Shown here: piece by piece, positions 1 through 9,159 of the stretch
Numbering within the stretch: the stretch's first letter is position 1
How the letters are laid out: every line of letters starts with the position of its first letter
Assembly (NCBI GenBank): GCA_046331625.1
Contig: JAXLQL010000011.1
Span: forward strand, 1 to 64,000
DNA from: JAXLQL01 sp046331625
Lineage (GTDB): Bacteria; Acidobacteriota; Terriglobia; Bryobacterales; Bryobacteraceae
DNA: 64,000 nt
Direction: 5' to 3'
Translations under genes and position numbers: made by a program
The notes under the pieces: generated by a model
What the model was told of the DNA's origin: nothing
The model's input: only the letters and a program-made list of their open reading frames with translations
The model's database searches: none

Positions 1-386
1 GCCTCGGGTTCGATCCACCCGCCCGAGGTAGGAGCGATCCGCGTCACCTCGAAACCGCGGCGCTCGAGTTCGGCTACGGGCTCGATCACGGCGTGATGCT
101 CGATGCTCGAAGTGATGGCGTGTCCCGGCGCGAGATGGGCGAGCCCCAGGATTGCGAGATTGTTGCTTTCCGTTGCGCCGCCGGTGAAGAAGACATTGCC
201 GCGCGAGGCCGCTACCACCGCCGCCACCCGATCGCGCGCCACTTCCACGGCGCTGCGGGCTCGCCGGCCGAACTCATGCGTACGGCTCCCGGCGTTGCCG
301 AATTCGGAGTCGAGGTAGAGCAGGATTTCGTCGCGCACGCGCGGATCAGTGGGGGTCGTGGCTGCGCAATCCAGGTACACTGCCAT
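1..386 (-). CDS. Cysteine desulfurase (NifS/IscS-type, class V aminotransferase), N-terminal part
   Basis: The minus strand reads open from an ATG at 386 to the window edge, giving 128 residues of a PLP-dependent class V aminotransferase. Visible motifs in order are YLDCAATTP near residues 4-12, a GNAGSRTHEFGR segment near 30-41, FTGGATESNN near 67-76, and SSIEHHAV near 93-100, whose histidine stacks on PLP in NifS/IscS enzymes. The family takes sulfur from L-cysteine as an enzyme persulfide for Fe-S clusters, thiolated tRNA or cofactors. The catalytic Lys and Cys lie beyond the window. An in-frame ATG at 404 would add six residues. The gene diverges from the lipoate ligase gene with only about 24 bp between starts. 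A sulfur donor beside a lipoate-attachment enzyme makes functional sense, since lipoyl synthase consumes an Fe-S cluster; that link is inference. Confidence 0.88.
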   Translation of the reverse strand, partial: MAVYLDCAATTPTDPRVRDEILLYLDSEFGNAGSRTHEFGRRARSAVEVARDRVAAVVAASRGNVFFTGGATESNNLAILGLAHLAPGHAITSSIEHHAVIEPVAELERRGFEVTRIAPTSGGWIEPE

Positions 387-410
387 GCGTGTGGCGAGCC
401 TCATTATCTC

Positions 411-1031
411 ATGGTCTATGATGGGCGGAGCGTGGTGCTCACCTGGGTGGAAGAATCGATCGCGGACGCGGCGGAGCAACTGCGCTTCGACGAGGAACTG
501 CTCGCAGCGGGGCAGGGCGTGGCTCGGGTGTGGGAGATCGAACGCGAGTGCGTGGTGTTGGGGCGCGGTGGAATCCCGGAGCGCGATGTGCGCGGCGGCG
601 CCGAAATCTTCAGACGCGAGTCAGGCGGCGGCGCGGTGGCGCTGGCGCCTGGATGTCTCAACTACTCGCTGGTGATTCCGTTCGACGCCTTCCCACGGTG
701 CCGCGACGTGAGCTTCAGCATGCGATGGATCCTGGGCCGGATGGTCCGCGCGCTCGACGTGCCGGGGCTCGCCTGCGCGGGGATTTCCGACTTGGCTCTG
801 CACGGGCGCAAGGTTTCCGGCAACGCGCAGCATCGAACGCGGGGCGCAATCTTGCACCACGGAACATTGCTCTACGCCTTCGAGGGCGAGCGCGCCGAGC
901 GGTTGTTGGCCGATCCCGTGCGTGCGCCGGAATATCGCGCCGGCCGGGGACATGAGGAGTTCCTGACGAACCTGCCGCTCGAACGCGGCGAGATCGTGCG
1001 GCGCTTGCGGAAAGAATGGTGTGGTGAATGA
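411..1031 (+). CDS. Lipoate-protein ligase A family protein (BPL/LplA/LipB fold)
   Basis: A 206-residue cytoplasmic protein of the biotin/lipoate ligase fold, which attaches lipoate or octanoate to lysines of 2-oxoacid dehydrogenase and glycine cleavage subunits. The signature RRESGGGAV lies at residues 68-76, followed by GPGCLNY-like APGCLNYSLV. The segment LALHGRKVSGNAQ at 128-140 carries the expected catalytic Lys134, and HHGTLL is at 149-154. The protein is much shorter than E. coli LplA and lacks its C-terminal accessory domain. The motif pattern fits lipoate ligase better than the LipM/LipL octanoyl transferases. The frame is open well upstream of 411, but that stretch is antisense to the cysteine desulfurase gene, so ATG 411 is preferred; no strong Shine-Dalgarno sequence confirms it. 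Confidence 0.82.
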   Translation: MVYDGRSVVLTWVEESIADAAEQLRFDEELLAAGQGVARVWEIERECVVLGRGGIPERDVRGGAEIFRRESGGGAVALAPGCLNYSLVIPFDAFPRCRDVSFSMRWILGRMVRALDVPGLACAGISDLALHGRKVSGNAQHRTRGAILHHGTLLYAFEGERAERLLADPVRAPEYRAGRGHEEFLTNLPLERGEIVRRLRKEWCGE

Positions 1032-1035
1032 TAAG

Positions 1036-4000
1036 ATGACCGCGAGGATGCTGCGTTTTCGAATGAGAATACTGGGCGTGTTGACGCTCGCTTTGGCCGG
1101 GGGAGCCGCCGAGGCGGCTGAGGCTCCGAAATCGCTCGAGGTCACTTTCGAGCAAGTAGCCAAGCCCTTCTTGACCAAGCACTGCGTGAGCTGCCACAAC
1201 GTGGACAAGCCCACTTCCGGCGTGCGCGTGGATCAACTGAACCCGGCGCTGGAAGACCGGCACCTGAAACTTTGGGACGGAATCCGCCACAAGGTCGCCA
1301 ATGGGACGATGCCGCCGAAAGGGCTTCCGCAACCGGAGGCGACCGAGAAGAAGCAGATGGTGGAGTGGATCGCGGGCGCGCTCGACGTGGCTCGGCTGCG
1401 GCCCACGCCGAAGAACGGCTTGGTGCGGCGGCTCACCGTGGCGCAGTATCGCAACACGTTGCGCGAATTGCTCGGCATCGATGACGACATGACGGAGCGG
1501 CTCCCGCCCGACGCAGTTTCGAAAGACGGGTTCGTCAACAACAAAGACACGCTGCAGCTTTCGCCGCTCCAGATCGAGGCGTACCTCGAGATCGCCGAAG
1601 ACGCGCTCGGCCGCGCGATTGTGGATCCGAACAAGAAGCCTTCGATTCAGAATTTCCGCATGGACCTGGGCGCGTCGATCAATCCCTCGCCGCTACCGGA
1701 GAAGTTGATTCTCGGCGCCGACAGCCTGCTGCTCGAGAACAAGGATTTCACGGTCACGCAATTGAAAGCCGTGAAGCCGTTCCCGTTCGAACCCTTCTGG
1801 ATGCGGACCAAGTACCGCTTCATCGAGGGCTACCAGGGCAATGACACCGTGCGCGGATGGCGCGAGTACGACAGCATCTACCACTCCGTGTTCGCGTGCA
1901 TGCGCGGCAACCACGGATACCCGAAAGGGCAAGCCTATGGCTCCGTGCCGCAAGGGTTGCTGCTGCGCCCGGCGATTCCGACCGACGAGTTGTTCGGCAT
2001 TGATTCGACCTACGGTCCGAAGGCGAACTTCAAGATTTCTCTGCGTGAGTTGCCCGACTACGGGAAGTTCCGCGTAACAGTGACGGCGGCTCGCTATGAC
2101 GATGGGTTGTTGCTCGATCCGGGCGCGAAGGAGCAGCCGGCGGCGGCAGGACAAGTGACGGCTCGCATCGAAGGGAAGCCGCAAACCGTCGCGATTCCGC
2201 AGGCCGGTGTCTACCAAGTGGACATTCACGCGGCCGAGCGCAAGGGACCTCCCGCGCCCGATTCGTCGCGACTCAGCGAAGGGCTCGCATCGTCATGGCC
2301 GCTCGATGGCGATGCGGGGACCGCGAAGCTCGAAGGCAAGGCCAAGTTCGTCGACTCGCCGTTCGGCAAAGCAGTCTCGCTCGATGGCGCGGAGGATCGC
2401 GTGACGGTCCCGCGGGGCGAAGCGGTGAGCGTCGGTGCGGGCGATTTCACGTTCGCGGCGTGGATCCATCCCAAAGAACTGCGGCGTGCCGCCATCGTGA
2501 GCGCGGGCGGACAGGAGTGGGTACAAGGGTGGAATCTCGTGATGCCGAACAATCGCGGCTCGCTGCGGTTCGAGACGTCTAAGCCCGATACGCAGCCGAA
2601 CGGTACGGTGTCGACTCCGGCGGGCGTGTTGCGTGCGGGTGTGTGGCAGCATGTGGCGGCAGTGGTCCGGCGTGGCAAGGGCGAAACGGTTCTCTACATC
2701 AACGGCTACGCGGTTGCGAAAGGCGAAGTTGGCGCGGCCGATCTGGACAATCCGAAGCTTGCCCTGTCGCTCGGCCGCATGGGCGGCGCGGCGTTCCAGG
2801 GGGAGATTGATGAAGCGCGGCTTTACCGGCGTGCGTTGAGTGAAGCGGAGATTTCCGCGCTGGTGCAGCCCGGCAAGCAGTTCGCCGATGCGCCGCCGGA
2901 AAAGCCGCAAGACGTGACGCTGACTCTGGGCGACCGCGAGTTCTCGGGTACCCTGCAGCAGGCGGCGTTCGCGGTGATTCGGTTGGGCTCGGGTCCGGTG
3001 ACGATGCGAGTGGGGCACGCCGGAGTCCGCGGGATCGATCGGGTTGTGTTCACGCCGCTGGCCGCGCAGAACGAGACGGCGAAGCGATTCCTGGCATTCG
3101 AGAAGCGATCGCCGAAGCTCGGCGTGTACCTCGGGCTGCGGCGCGATTGCGGCAGCACGCTGGCCCCGGTGGGTCCGGCGAAGGCGGTGACGAGCGCAAA
3201 GCTTGCGAAGTTCGTGTATCAGGGCGCGATCCGGAATTTCCCGAGTCCCGATGTGGAGAAGGACAACGTCAATTACTTGGCTGGCGTCCGCGAGATCGGC
3301 GTGCGCAGCGAGTTCACCGACGGGCGCGACATGCCGCGGCTGCTGATTCGCTCGGTGGAGTTCGAAGGGCCGTTCTACGAGTCGTGGCCGCCACCGTCGC
3401 ACAAGGCGATCTTTGTGGACTATCCCCGCAAAGACGACCAGGCGGCATACGCGCGCCACGTGATTCGCAACTTCGCCACGCGCGCATTCCGGCGTCCGGT
3501 GACCGTGGCTGAAGAAGCCTCGCTCGTGGCGGTCTACGAAAAGTCGGCCAAAGACGGGCGCGCTTTCCAACAGAGCGTGAAAGACGCGCTGGCGGTGGCG
3601 TTGACCTCGCCGCAATTCCTGTTCCTGAGCGAGACGAGCGCCACGCCGAAGCCCGAGCCGTTGACGGACCACGAACTGGCATCGAAGCTTTCCTATTTCC
3701 TGTGGAACGGTCCGCCTGACCGGACTACGCTGGGCTTGGCTGCGAGCGGAACCCTGCGGTCGCGCATCGATGCCGAAGTGGATCGGATGGTGGCCGACCG
3801 GCGCTTCTCGCAGTTCACGCGCGAGTTCGCGGCGCAGTGGCTGAGCCTCGACAAGTTCCAGGTGCTCGAGCCCGATTTGAAGCGCTATCCGAAACTGACG
3901 CGCGACAATCGCGCGCAACTGAAACAGGAGCCGGTGCAGTTCGTGGAGTACCTGATCCGCAACAATTTGCCGGTGAAGAATCTGATCGCCTCTGACTTCG

Positions 4001-4650
4001 TGATGCTGAACGAGGTAACGGCGAATTACTACGACATGGCAGACAAGAGCGAGAGCGGATTCCAGTTCGTTCCGGTGGCGCACGGGCGCCGCGAGTTGGG
4101 TGGAGTGCTGACGCAAGCGGCGATCATGGCCGGGCTCTCCGACGGACGCGAGTCGAATCCGGTGAAGCGCGGGGCGTGGCTGGCGCGCAAGATCGTGGCT
4201 GAGCCGCCGGACGATCCGCCGCCGAACGTGCCCGCACTCAAAGACGATCCGAATGCGAAGCTCACGCTACGGCAGAGAATCGAGCAGCATCGCAGCCAGC
4301 CGGGATGCCGGCAGTGCCACACGAAGATCGATCCGTGGGGCGTGGCGTTCGAGGAGTTCGATGCCGGTGGCCGCTTGAAGAAGGAGCAGGCCGATGCGCG
4401 ATCGACGCTGCCGGACTCGGCCGAGGTGGCGGGAATCGAAGACCTGAAACGGCACCTGAGCCAGGACCGCATTGACCAGATCGCCTTCAGCGTTCTGAAG
4501 CACATGGCGACTTACGCTACTGGCCGCACTCTCGCCTACAACGAAGTCAACGCGCTCAAGAAAGACGCCCTAAAGTTGAAGGCGAACGGCTACCGAATGA
4601 AGGACATGGTCCACTACGTGGCCACGAGCAATTTTTTCCTGGAAAAGTAG
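1036..4650 (+). CDS. Large secreted DUF1592-type protein with two c-type heme motifs and a LamG insert
   Basis: About 1204 residues with a signal peptide. Order of domains: Planctomycete-type cytochrome c segment with CVSCH at 50-54; a DUF1587-like segment (RRLTVAQYRNTLRELLG near 132); a LamG/concanavalin-like domain at about 416-600; a DUF1595-like segment (NFATRAFRRPVT near 810); DUF1592 (LTDHELASKLSYFLW); DUF1588 (RRELGGVLTQAAIMAG, then VKRGAWLARKI); a second heme motif CRQCH near 1091 followed by KIDPWG; and DUF1585 at the C terminus. These multidomain cytochromes are common in Planctomycetes and Acidobacteria. They are usually followed by a DUF1552 protein, as here, with 4 bp between the genes. 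Their substrate is unknown; polysaccharide-linked redox chemistry is a frequent guess. The start is uncertain: ATGs at 1036, 1048 and 1063 all keep the signal peptide. Confidence 0.85.
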   Translation: MTARMLRFRMRILGVLTLALAGGAAEAAEAPKSLEVTFEQVAKPFLTKHCVSCHNVDKPTSGVRVDQLNPALEDRHLKLWDGIRHKVANGTMPPKGLPQPEATEKKQMVEWIAGALDVARLRPTPKNGLVRRLTVAQYRNTLRELLGIDDDMTERLPPDAVSKDGFVNNKDTLQLSPLQIEAYLEIAEDALGRAIVDPNKKPSIQNFRMDLGASINPSPLPEKLILGADSLLLENKDFTVTQLKAVKPFPFEPFWMRTKYRFIEGYQGNDTVRGWREYDSIYHSVFACMRGNHGYPKGQAYGSVPQGLLLRPAIPTDELFGIDSTYGPKANFKISLRELPDYGKFRVTVTAARYDDGLLLDPGAKEQPAAAGQVTARIEGKPQTVAIPQAGVYQVDIHAAERKGPPAPDSSRLSEGLASSWPLDGDAGTAKLEGKAKFVDSPFGKAVSLDGAEDRVTVPRGEAVSVGAGDFTFAAWIHPKELRRAAIVSAGGQEWVQGWNLVMPNNRGSLRFETSKPDTQPNGTVSTPAGVLRAGVWQHVAAVVRRGKGETVLYINGYAVAKGEVGAADLDNPKLALSLGRMGGAAFQGEIDEARLYRRALSEAEISALVQPGKQFADAPPEKPQDVTLTLGDREFSGTLQQAAFAVIRLGSGPVTMRVGHAGVRGIDRVVFTPLAAQNETAKRFLAFEKRSPKLGVYLGLRRDCGSTLAPVGPAKAVTSAKLAKFVYQGAIRNFPSPDVEKDNVNYLAGVREIGVRSEFTDGRDMPRLLIRSVEFEGPFYESWPPPSHKAIFVDYPRKDDQAAYARHVIRNFATRAFRRPVTVAEEASLVAVYEKSAKDGRAFQQSVKDALAVALTSPQFLFLSETSATPKPEPLTDHELASKLSYFLWNGPPDRTTLGLAASGTLRSRIDAEVDRMVADRRFSQFTREFAAQWLSLDKFQVLEPDLKRYPKLTRDNRAQLKQEPVQFVEYLIRNNLPVKNLIASDFVMLNEVTANYYDMADKSESGFQFVPVAHGRRELGGVLTQAAIMAGLSDGRESNPVKRGAWLARKIVAEPPDDPPPNVPALKDDPNAKLTLRQRIEQHRSQPGCRQCHTKIDPWGVAFEEFDAGGRLKKEQADARSTLPDSAEVAGIEDLKRHLSQDRIDQIAFSVLKHMATYATGRTLAYNEVNALKKDALKLKANGYRMKDMVHYVATSNFFLEK

Positions 4651-4654
4651 TAAA

Positions 4655-5994
<1,340 letters not shown>

Positions 5995-5998
<4 letters not shown>

Positions 5999-7332
5999 CG
6001 TTCCTGACGCGACTCGTCGTTTCCGCCGCGATTCCTACGTTGGCGTTTGCCTGTAGCTGTGATCAGCCTGAGACCCTCTGCTCCCGGCTCGAACCGAACA
6101 TGGTGGCCTTCGTCGGGCGCGCGGTCTCGACGGTCGCCGCGGGCAAGGAAAGCGCGCAGACGACATTCAAGATCGAGGAGCGGCTCTGGGGAGAGTTGCC
6201 GCCCGACACGGTCACCATCGAAGGCACTGAGGTTGAAGGCAAGCGCCGGCACATGTCTTTGTTCGTCTTGGCGGGCCGCCGGATGGACAGCGGGTCCAAC
6301 AAGTGGACCTACTTCGTGGACTTCTGGTGCTGCATCTATGGATTGGTGTTGCCGGCTGATCACGCGTGGGCCAAGGAATTCCGCGACAACGTTGCGCAAC
6401 GGAAGCCGGCTGTCATGCGTGTGCAGACTCGTTCCAACTTCATTCCTTTGGCTGGACTCGAGATCCTGATCAGCGAACCCGGGTTCACGTGGCAAGGAAT
6501 CAGCCGCGAAGAGCCTGTCGAAGCAAAGTTGCCTCCTGGCGGGTACATGGTCCTGATTGCCAACGCGAACTTTACGCTCCCTGAAAGGGCTCAGCGTGCC
6601 TCGATCCTCCCAGGTTCGTGTGCTGACTGGCGGATCGACGCGATGCCGGACTCATCGATCTCCGGCAGAATCGTTCAATCTCGGGAAGTCTACGCCTCAC
6701 GAGTCTCGTACCTTCTCGACGGCGAACTCACTCCGGACGCGACCCTTTTGGAGTCTGCATTCCTCATGCTGCGCCGATCGTGGCAGGCAATGACGGGTCG
6801 GGGTGGTCCGCTCACCAAGCACACCACTTACACGGTTCATCCGGATGTCGGCGGGCGATTTCAGATTCCTGTGCTGCCCGGAAGCTATCGGCTGCGTGCT
6901 ATCCCGAGGGACTGGCATGACTCTTCAATTCCGATTCCCCAGATCTATTATCCGGGCGTGAACGATCCCGCTCAGGCGAAGGTGATCGTGGTTCCCGCTG
7001 GAGGCACTATTGCAGACATCTCTTTCCCGCTTCCGGACTACGGGCGAACGCGCCGAGTCGAGGTCACGTTGGTCACCGAAGAGGGCTCCGCGGCAGCAGA
7101 CAAGCCCATCACCTTTCAGGGAAAGTTTCCCGGCGAGCGACGAACGCCCATTTGGACACAAACTCGAACGGACGCGCGAGGCCGCGTGATTAGCGACCTC
7201 TGGCATACTCTCGACTACGACATTCAGATTGGCGACGATCTCTCTGGCGACAGCCGCCATTTTTCCGCCGGCGCCGAACCCGTCAGCCGCAGGTTCGTGA
7301 TCCATCCGCGGCGGCCCGCCGGGCAACGCTGA
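5995..7332 (+). CDS. Secreted protein with TIMP/NTR-like Cys-rich N terminus
   Basis: A 445-residue predicted secreted protein starting at TTG 5995, which overlaps the preceding stop as TTGA and suggests translational coupling. The hydrophobic N terminus ends in LAFA before CSC, a plausible signal peptidase I site. The mature N terminus CSC, then ETLC and MVAFVGRAV, resembles proteins that place a tissue-inhibitor-of-metalloprotease/netrin-like module after the signal. In that module the first cysteine begins the mature chain. Further on are two or three beta-rich segments (GRFQIPVLPGSYRLRAIPRDW and similar) like carboxypeptidase-regulatory or CnaB-type domains seen in many acidobacterial secreted proteins. 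The function is unknown. The TIMP-like call rests on the Cys pattern only. Confidence 0.7.
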
Positions 7333-7375
7333 GATTGGGCGCCTCGGGCTGCTAGTGTGCCTCGAGATGGGTAGA

Positions 7376-8485
7376 ATGGAACCTACCACTGGAGGAACGG
7401 AGGAACCCCGGGTCAGTACGCCGGCTGGCCCTACTAACATGTCGCACGTGCATTGCAACGTTGTCTTCGAATCGCGAGAGCTGAAAATCGTCAACATCGT
7501 CGCCGGCGAGCTTCTCGCTTCGAAAGTTTACGACGCCGATTGGAACTCCCCTGTGGTCTGGTTGTTGACGCCGTTCTGGTCGCTGCTCCATGACCCGGAC
7601 TGTGTGGCCGGCCTTGCTCGTATCGCGACCGTTCTGCCGAGTTCGCAGCGGATCTGCGTCTTGATCAATGAGCCCGCCGAGCGCGAGGTGCTGGCCGCGA
7701 TCCCGAACGTAGAGACCTACTTCGTCAACCAGAACGCCTTTGTTTCCCCACGTGTCTTCGACATACGCCCTTCCGCGAAGCCATTCGATGCAGTGCTCAA
7801 CGCGAGGCCGTTGCGGTTCAAACGGGCCCACCTTTGCGCGCGCGTAGACAACCTGTGCTGCGTTCGATTGAATCCGGATATTTGTCGAAACGCGCCCGAT
7901 TTCCAAGAGCCGGTGTCGCTCCGTCCGGCCTTCGTCAATCACGAGACTCTCGGTCTCGCGGACGTGGCAAGGCTGCTGAATCAGTCTTGGTGCGGATTGT
8001 GTTTGTCCGAATGCGAGGGGGCCTGCTATGCCTCCACCGAGTATCTGTACTGCGGTCTCCCCGTGGTGTCGACGCCGAGCATCGGTGGCCGTCAGGTCTG
8101 GTACAACGAGCGCAACAGCGTCATCGTCGAGCCATCCGAGGCGGCGGTGGCCGATGGCGTCGCCCGTTTGAAGCAACTGCTCGCGAGCGGCGCTCTGGAT
8201 CCGCAGACGATCCGGCATGACGCGTTGTCGTTGCGGGCCACATTCCTGGCCCGTGCAGAGGAGATGATCGGCCGGTATCTGGCTGAGTTCGGCCTGCTGC
8301 AACGCACGACGGCTCGAGACGTGGTGATGCGATGGGTCCGTGAGGCCGATGGCACGGGTATTCATCTGAAGAGCTTCGCGGACGCAAGGCGCGCCAGCGA
8401 GTACTTGAAGGCAGGCAACGTCTGGTATTGGCGGGAAGTGGTGAAAAAGAACTCTCTCTCCGATCATGCGGGTGCCCGTAATTGA
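7376..8485 (+). CDS. Glycosyltransferase family 4-like protein
   Basis: About 369 residues, no signal peptide or membrane segment seen. The C-terminal half carries a GT-B type donor-binding region. It includes the LSECEGACYASTEYLYCGLPVVSTP segment with the conserved acidic ExxxGxxxxE-like spacing, and IGGRQVWYNERNSVIVEPSEAAVADGVARL. These match the UDP- or GDP-sugar binding side of GT4 enzymes. The N-terminal half is divergent, so acceptor and sugar cannot be named. The start is unclear: ATG 7376 and GTG 7355 are in frame, ATG 7439 is another option, and a GGAGGAACGGAGG purine tract at about 7391-7403 is not well placed for any of them. The gene stands 43 bp after the TIMP-like gene; a functional link is not evident. 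Confidence 0.65.
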   Translation: MEPTTGGTEEPRVSTPAGPTNMSHVHCNVVFESRELKIVNIVAGELLASKVYDADWNSPVVWLLTPFWSLLHDPDCVAGLARIATVLPSSQRICVLINEPAEREVLAAIPNVETYFVNQNAFVSPRVFDIRPSAKPFDAVLNARPLRFKRAHLCARVDNLCCVRLNPDICRNAPDFQEPVSLRPAFVNHETLGLADVARLLNQSWCGLCLSECEGACYASTEYLYCGLPVVSTPSIGGRQVWYNERNSVIVEPSEAAVADGVARLKQLLASGALDPQTIRHDALSLRATFLARAEEMIGRYLAEFGLLQRTTARDVVMRWVREADGTGIHLKSFADARRASEYLKAGNVWYWREVVKKNSLSDHAGARN

Positions 8486-8498
8486 AGCATTTGCGCGA

Positions 8499-8717
8499 TC
8501 AGGACTGCTCGGCCGGGCGGGGCTTCCGCAGGCGGTCGAGAAGGCGCGAGGTGATCTGCGCGACGTCGGCGATCGCCTGCTCGAACACTGGCTCATTCGC
8601 CTTCGATGGCTTGTGGAATCCACTCACCTTGCGCACGAACTGGCGGGCGGCGGCGGTCACCTCCTCCGTCGTGGCTGGCTGAGCGGGGTTCCTGAGGACC
8701 TTGATGCTGCGGCACAT
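8499..8717 (-). CDS. DUF2277 family protein
   Basis: A 72-residue cytoplasmic protein. The start MCRSIKVLRN and the later block AAARQFVRKVSGFHKPS followed by AIADVAQITSRLLDRL are the hallmarks of the DUF2277 family. These are small conserved proteins of unknown function. An in-frame ATG at 8744 would add nine residues, but family members begin at MCRSIK, so ATG 8717 is chosen. The gene diverges from the blaI-like gene; its start is about 21 bp from the -35 box of that promoter, so the two could share regulation. Confidence 0.85.
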   Translation of the reverse strand: MCRSIKVLRNPAQPATTEEVTAAARQFVRKVSGFHKPSKANEPVFEQAIADVAQITSRLLDRLRKPRPAEQS

Positions 8718-8737
8718 GCTTCCATCGTACTTTGCGC

Positions 8738-8772
8738 TTGACATCCGAAGGAACTAATACTAATTTATTAGT
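8738..8772 (+). promoter_or_regulatory. Sigma-70 promoter with overlapping inverted-repeat operator of the BlaI-like repressor
   Basis: A perfect TTGACA at 8738-8743, a 17-bp spacer and TAATTT at 8761-8766 make a strong housekeeping-type promoter. A perfect 6-bp inverted repeat ACTAAT-TT-ATTAGT at 8759-8772 covers the -10 box and resembles the TACTA/TAGTA-type operators bound by BlaI/MecI dimers. A further ACTAAT copy starts at 8753. The expected transcription start falls at about 8773, the first base of the repressor's GTG codon, so the mRNA may be leaderless. Autorepression is inferred from this arrangement. Confidence 0.72.
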
Positions 8773-9159
8773 GTGAGGCGAAAGAAGAGCGTTCTGACCG
8801 AGCAGGAGCTCGAGATCATGAAGATCGTGTGGCGCCGCGAGCAGGCCACTGTGCGCGATGTCTACGAAGAGATGCTCGAGAACCGCAAGATCGCCTACAC
8901 CACTGTGATGACCATGATGGGGATCCTCGAGGAGAAGGGGCATCTCATCAAGGACCAGGGTGACCGCGCCTACGTCTACCGGCCTTCCCAACCCAAAGAC
9001 CAAGTGGTCGGCGGCATGGTGCGTGATTTTCTCGATCGCGTCTTCAACGGCTCGGCCAAGCCACTGCTGATGCATCTGGTGGAAAGCCGGCAAGTCAGCC
9101 GCGAAGAGCTCGACGAGATCGCCGCGATGATGAACTCTCGGGGGAAGGGGAGGCGATGA
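8773..9159 (+). CDS. BlaI/MecI/CopY family transcriptional repressor
   Basis: A 128-residue penicillinase-repressor-type regulator. The N-terminal winged helix is evident in LTEQELEIMKIVWRREQATV and RKIAYTTVMTMMGILEEKGHL, the recognition-helix region of the family. The C-terminal part, with DFLDRVFNGS and LMHLVESRQVSREELDEIAAMM, is the dimerisation and protease-cleavage region. GTG 8773 is the only in-frame start that keeps helix 1, and it sits at the predicted transcription start with no Shine-Dalgarno sequence. The gene overlaps the M56 metalloprotease gene by ATGA, the classic repressor/sensor pairing, so the protease probably inactivates this repressor on a signal. No beta-lactamase gene is nearby, so the regulated target may simply be the operon itself. 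Confidence 0.93.
   Translation: MRRKKSVLTEQELEIMKIVWRREQATVRDVYEEMLENRKIAYTTVMTMMGILEEKGHLIKDQGDRAYVYRPSQPKDQVVGGMVRDFLDRVFNGSAKPLLMHLVESRQVSREELDEIAAMMNSRGKGRR

Noticed and set aside
93..410. N-terminal extension of the lipoate ligase frame
   Set aside because: This part is antisense to the well-supported cysteine desulfurase gene, and the ligase family starts near 411.
2293..4116. Long open frame on the minus strand inside the DUF1592 gene
   Set aside because: It is a shadow of a clearly coding plus-strand gene, with Arg/His-rich composition and no domain.
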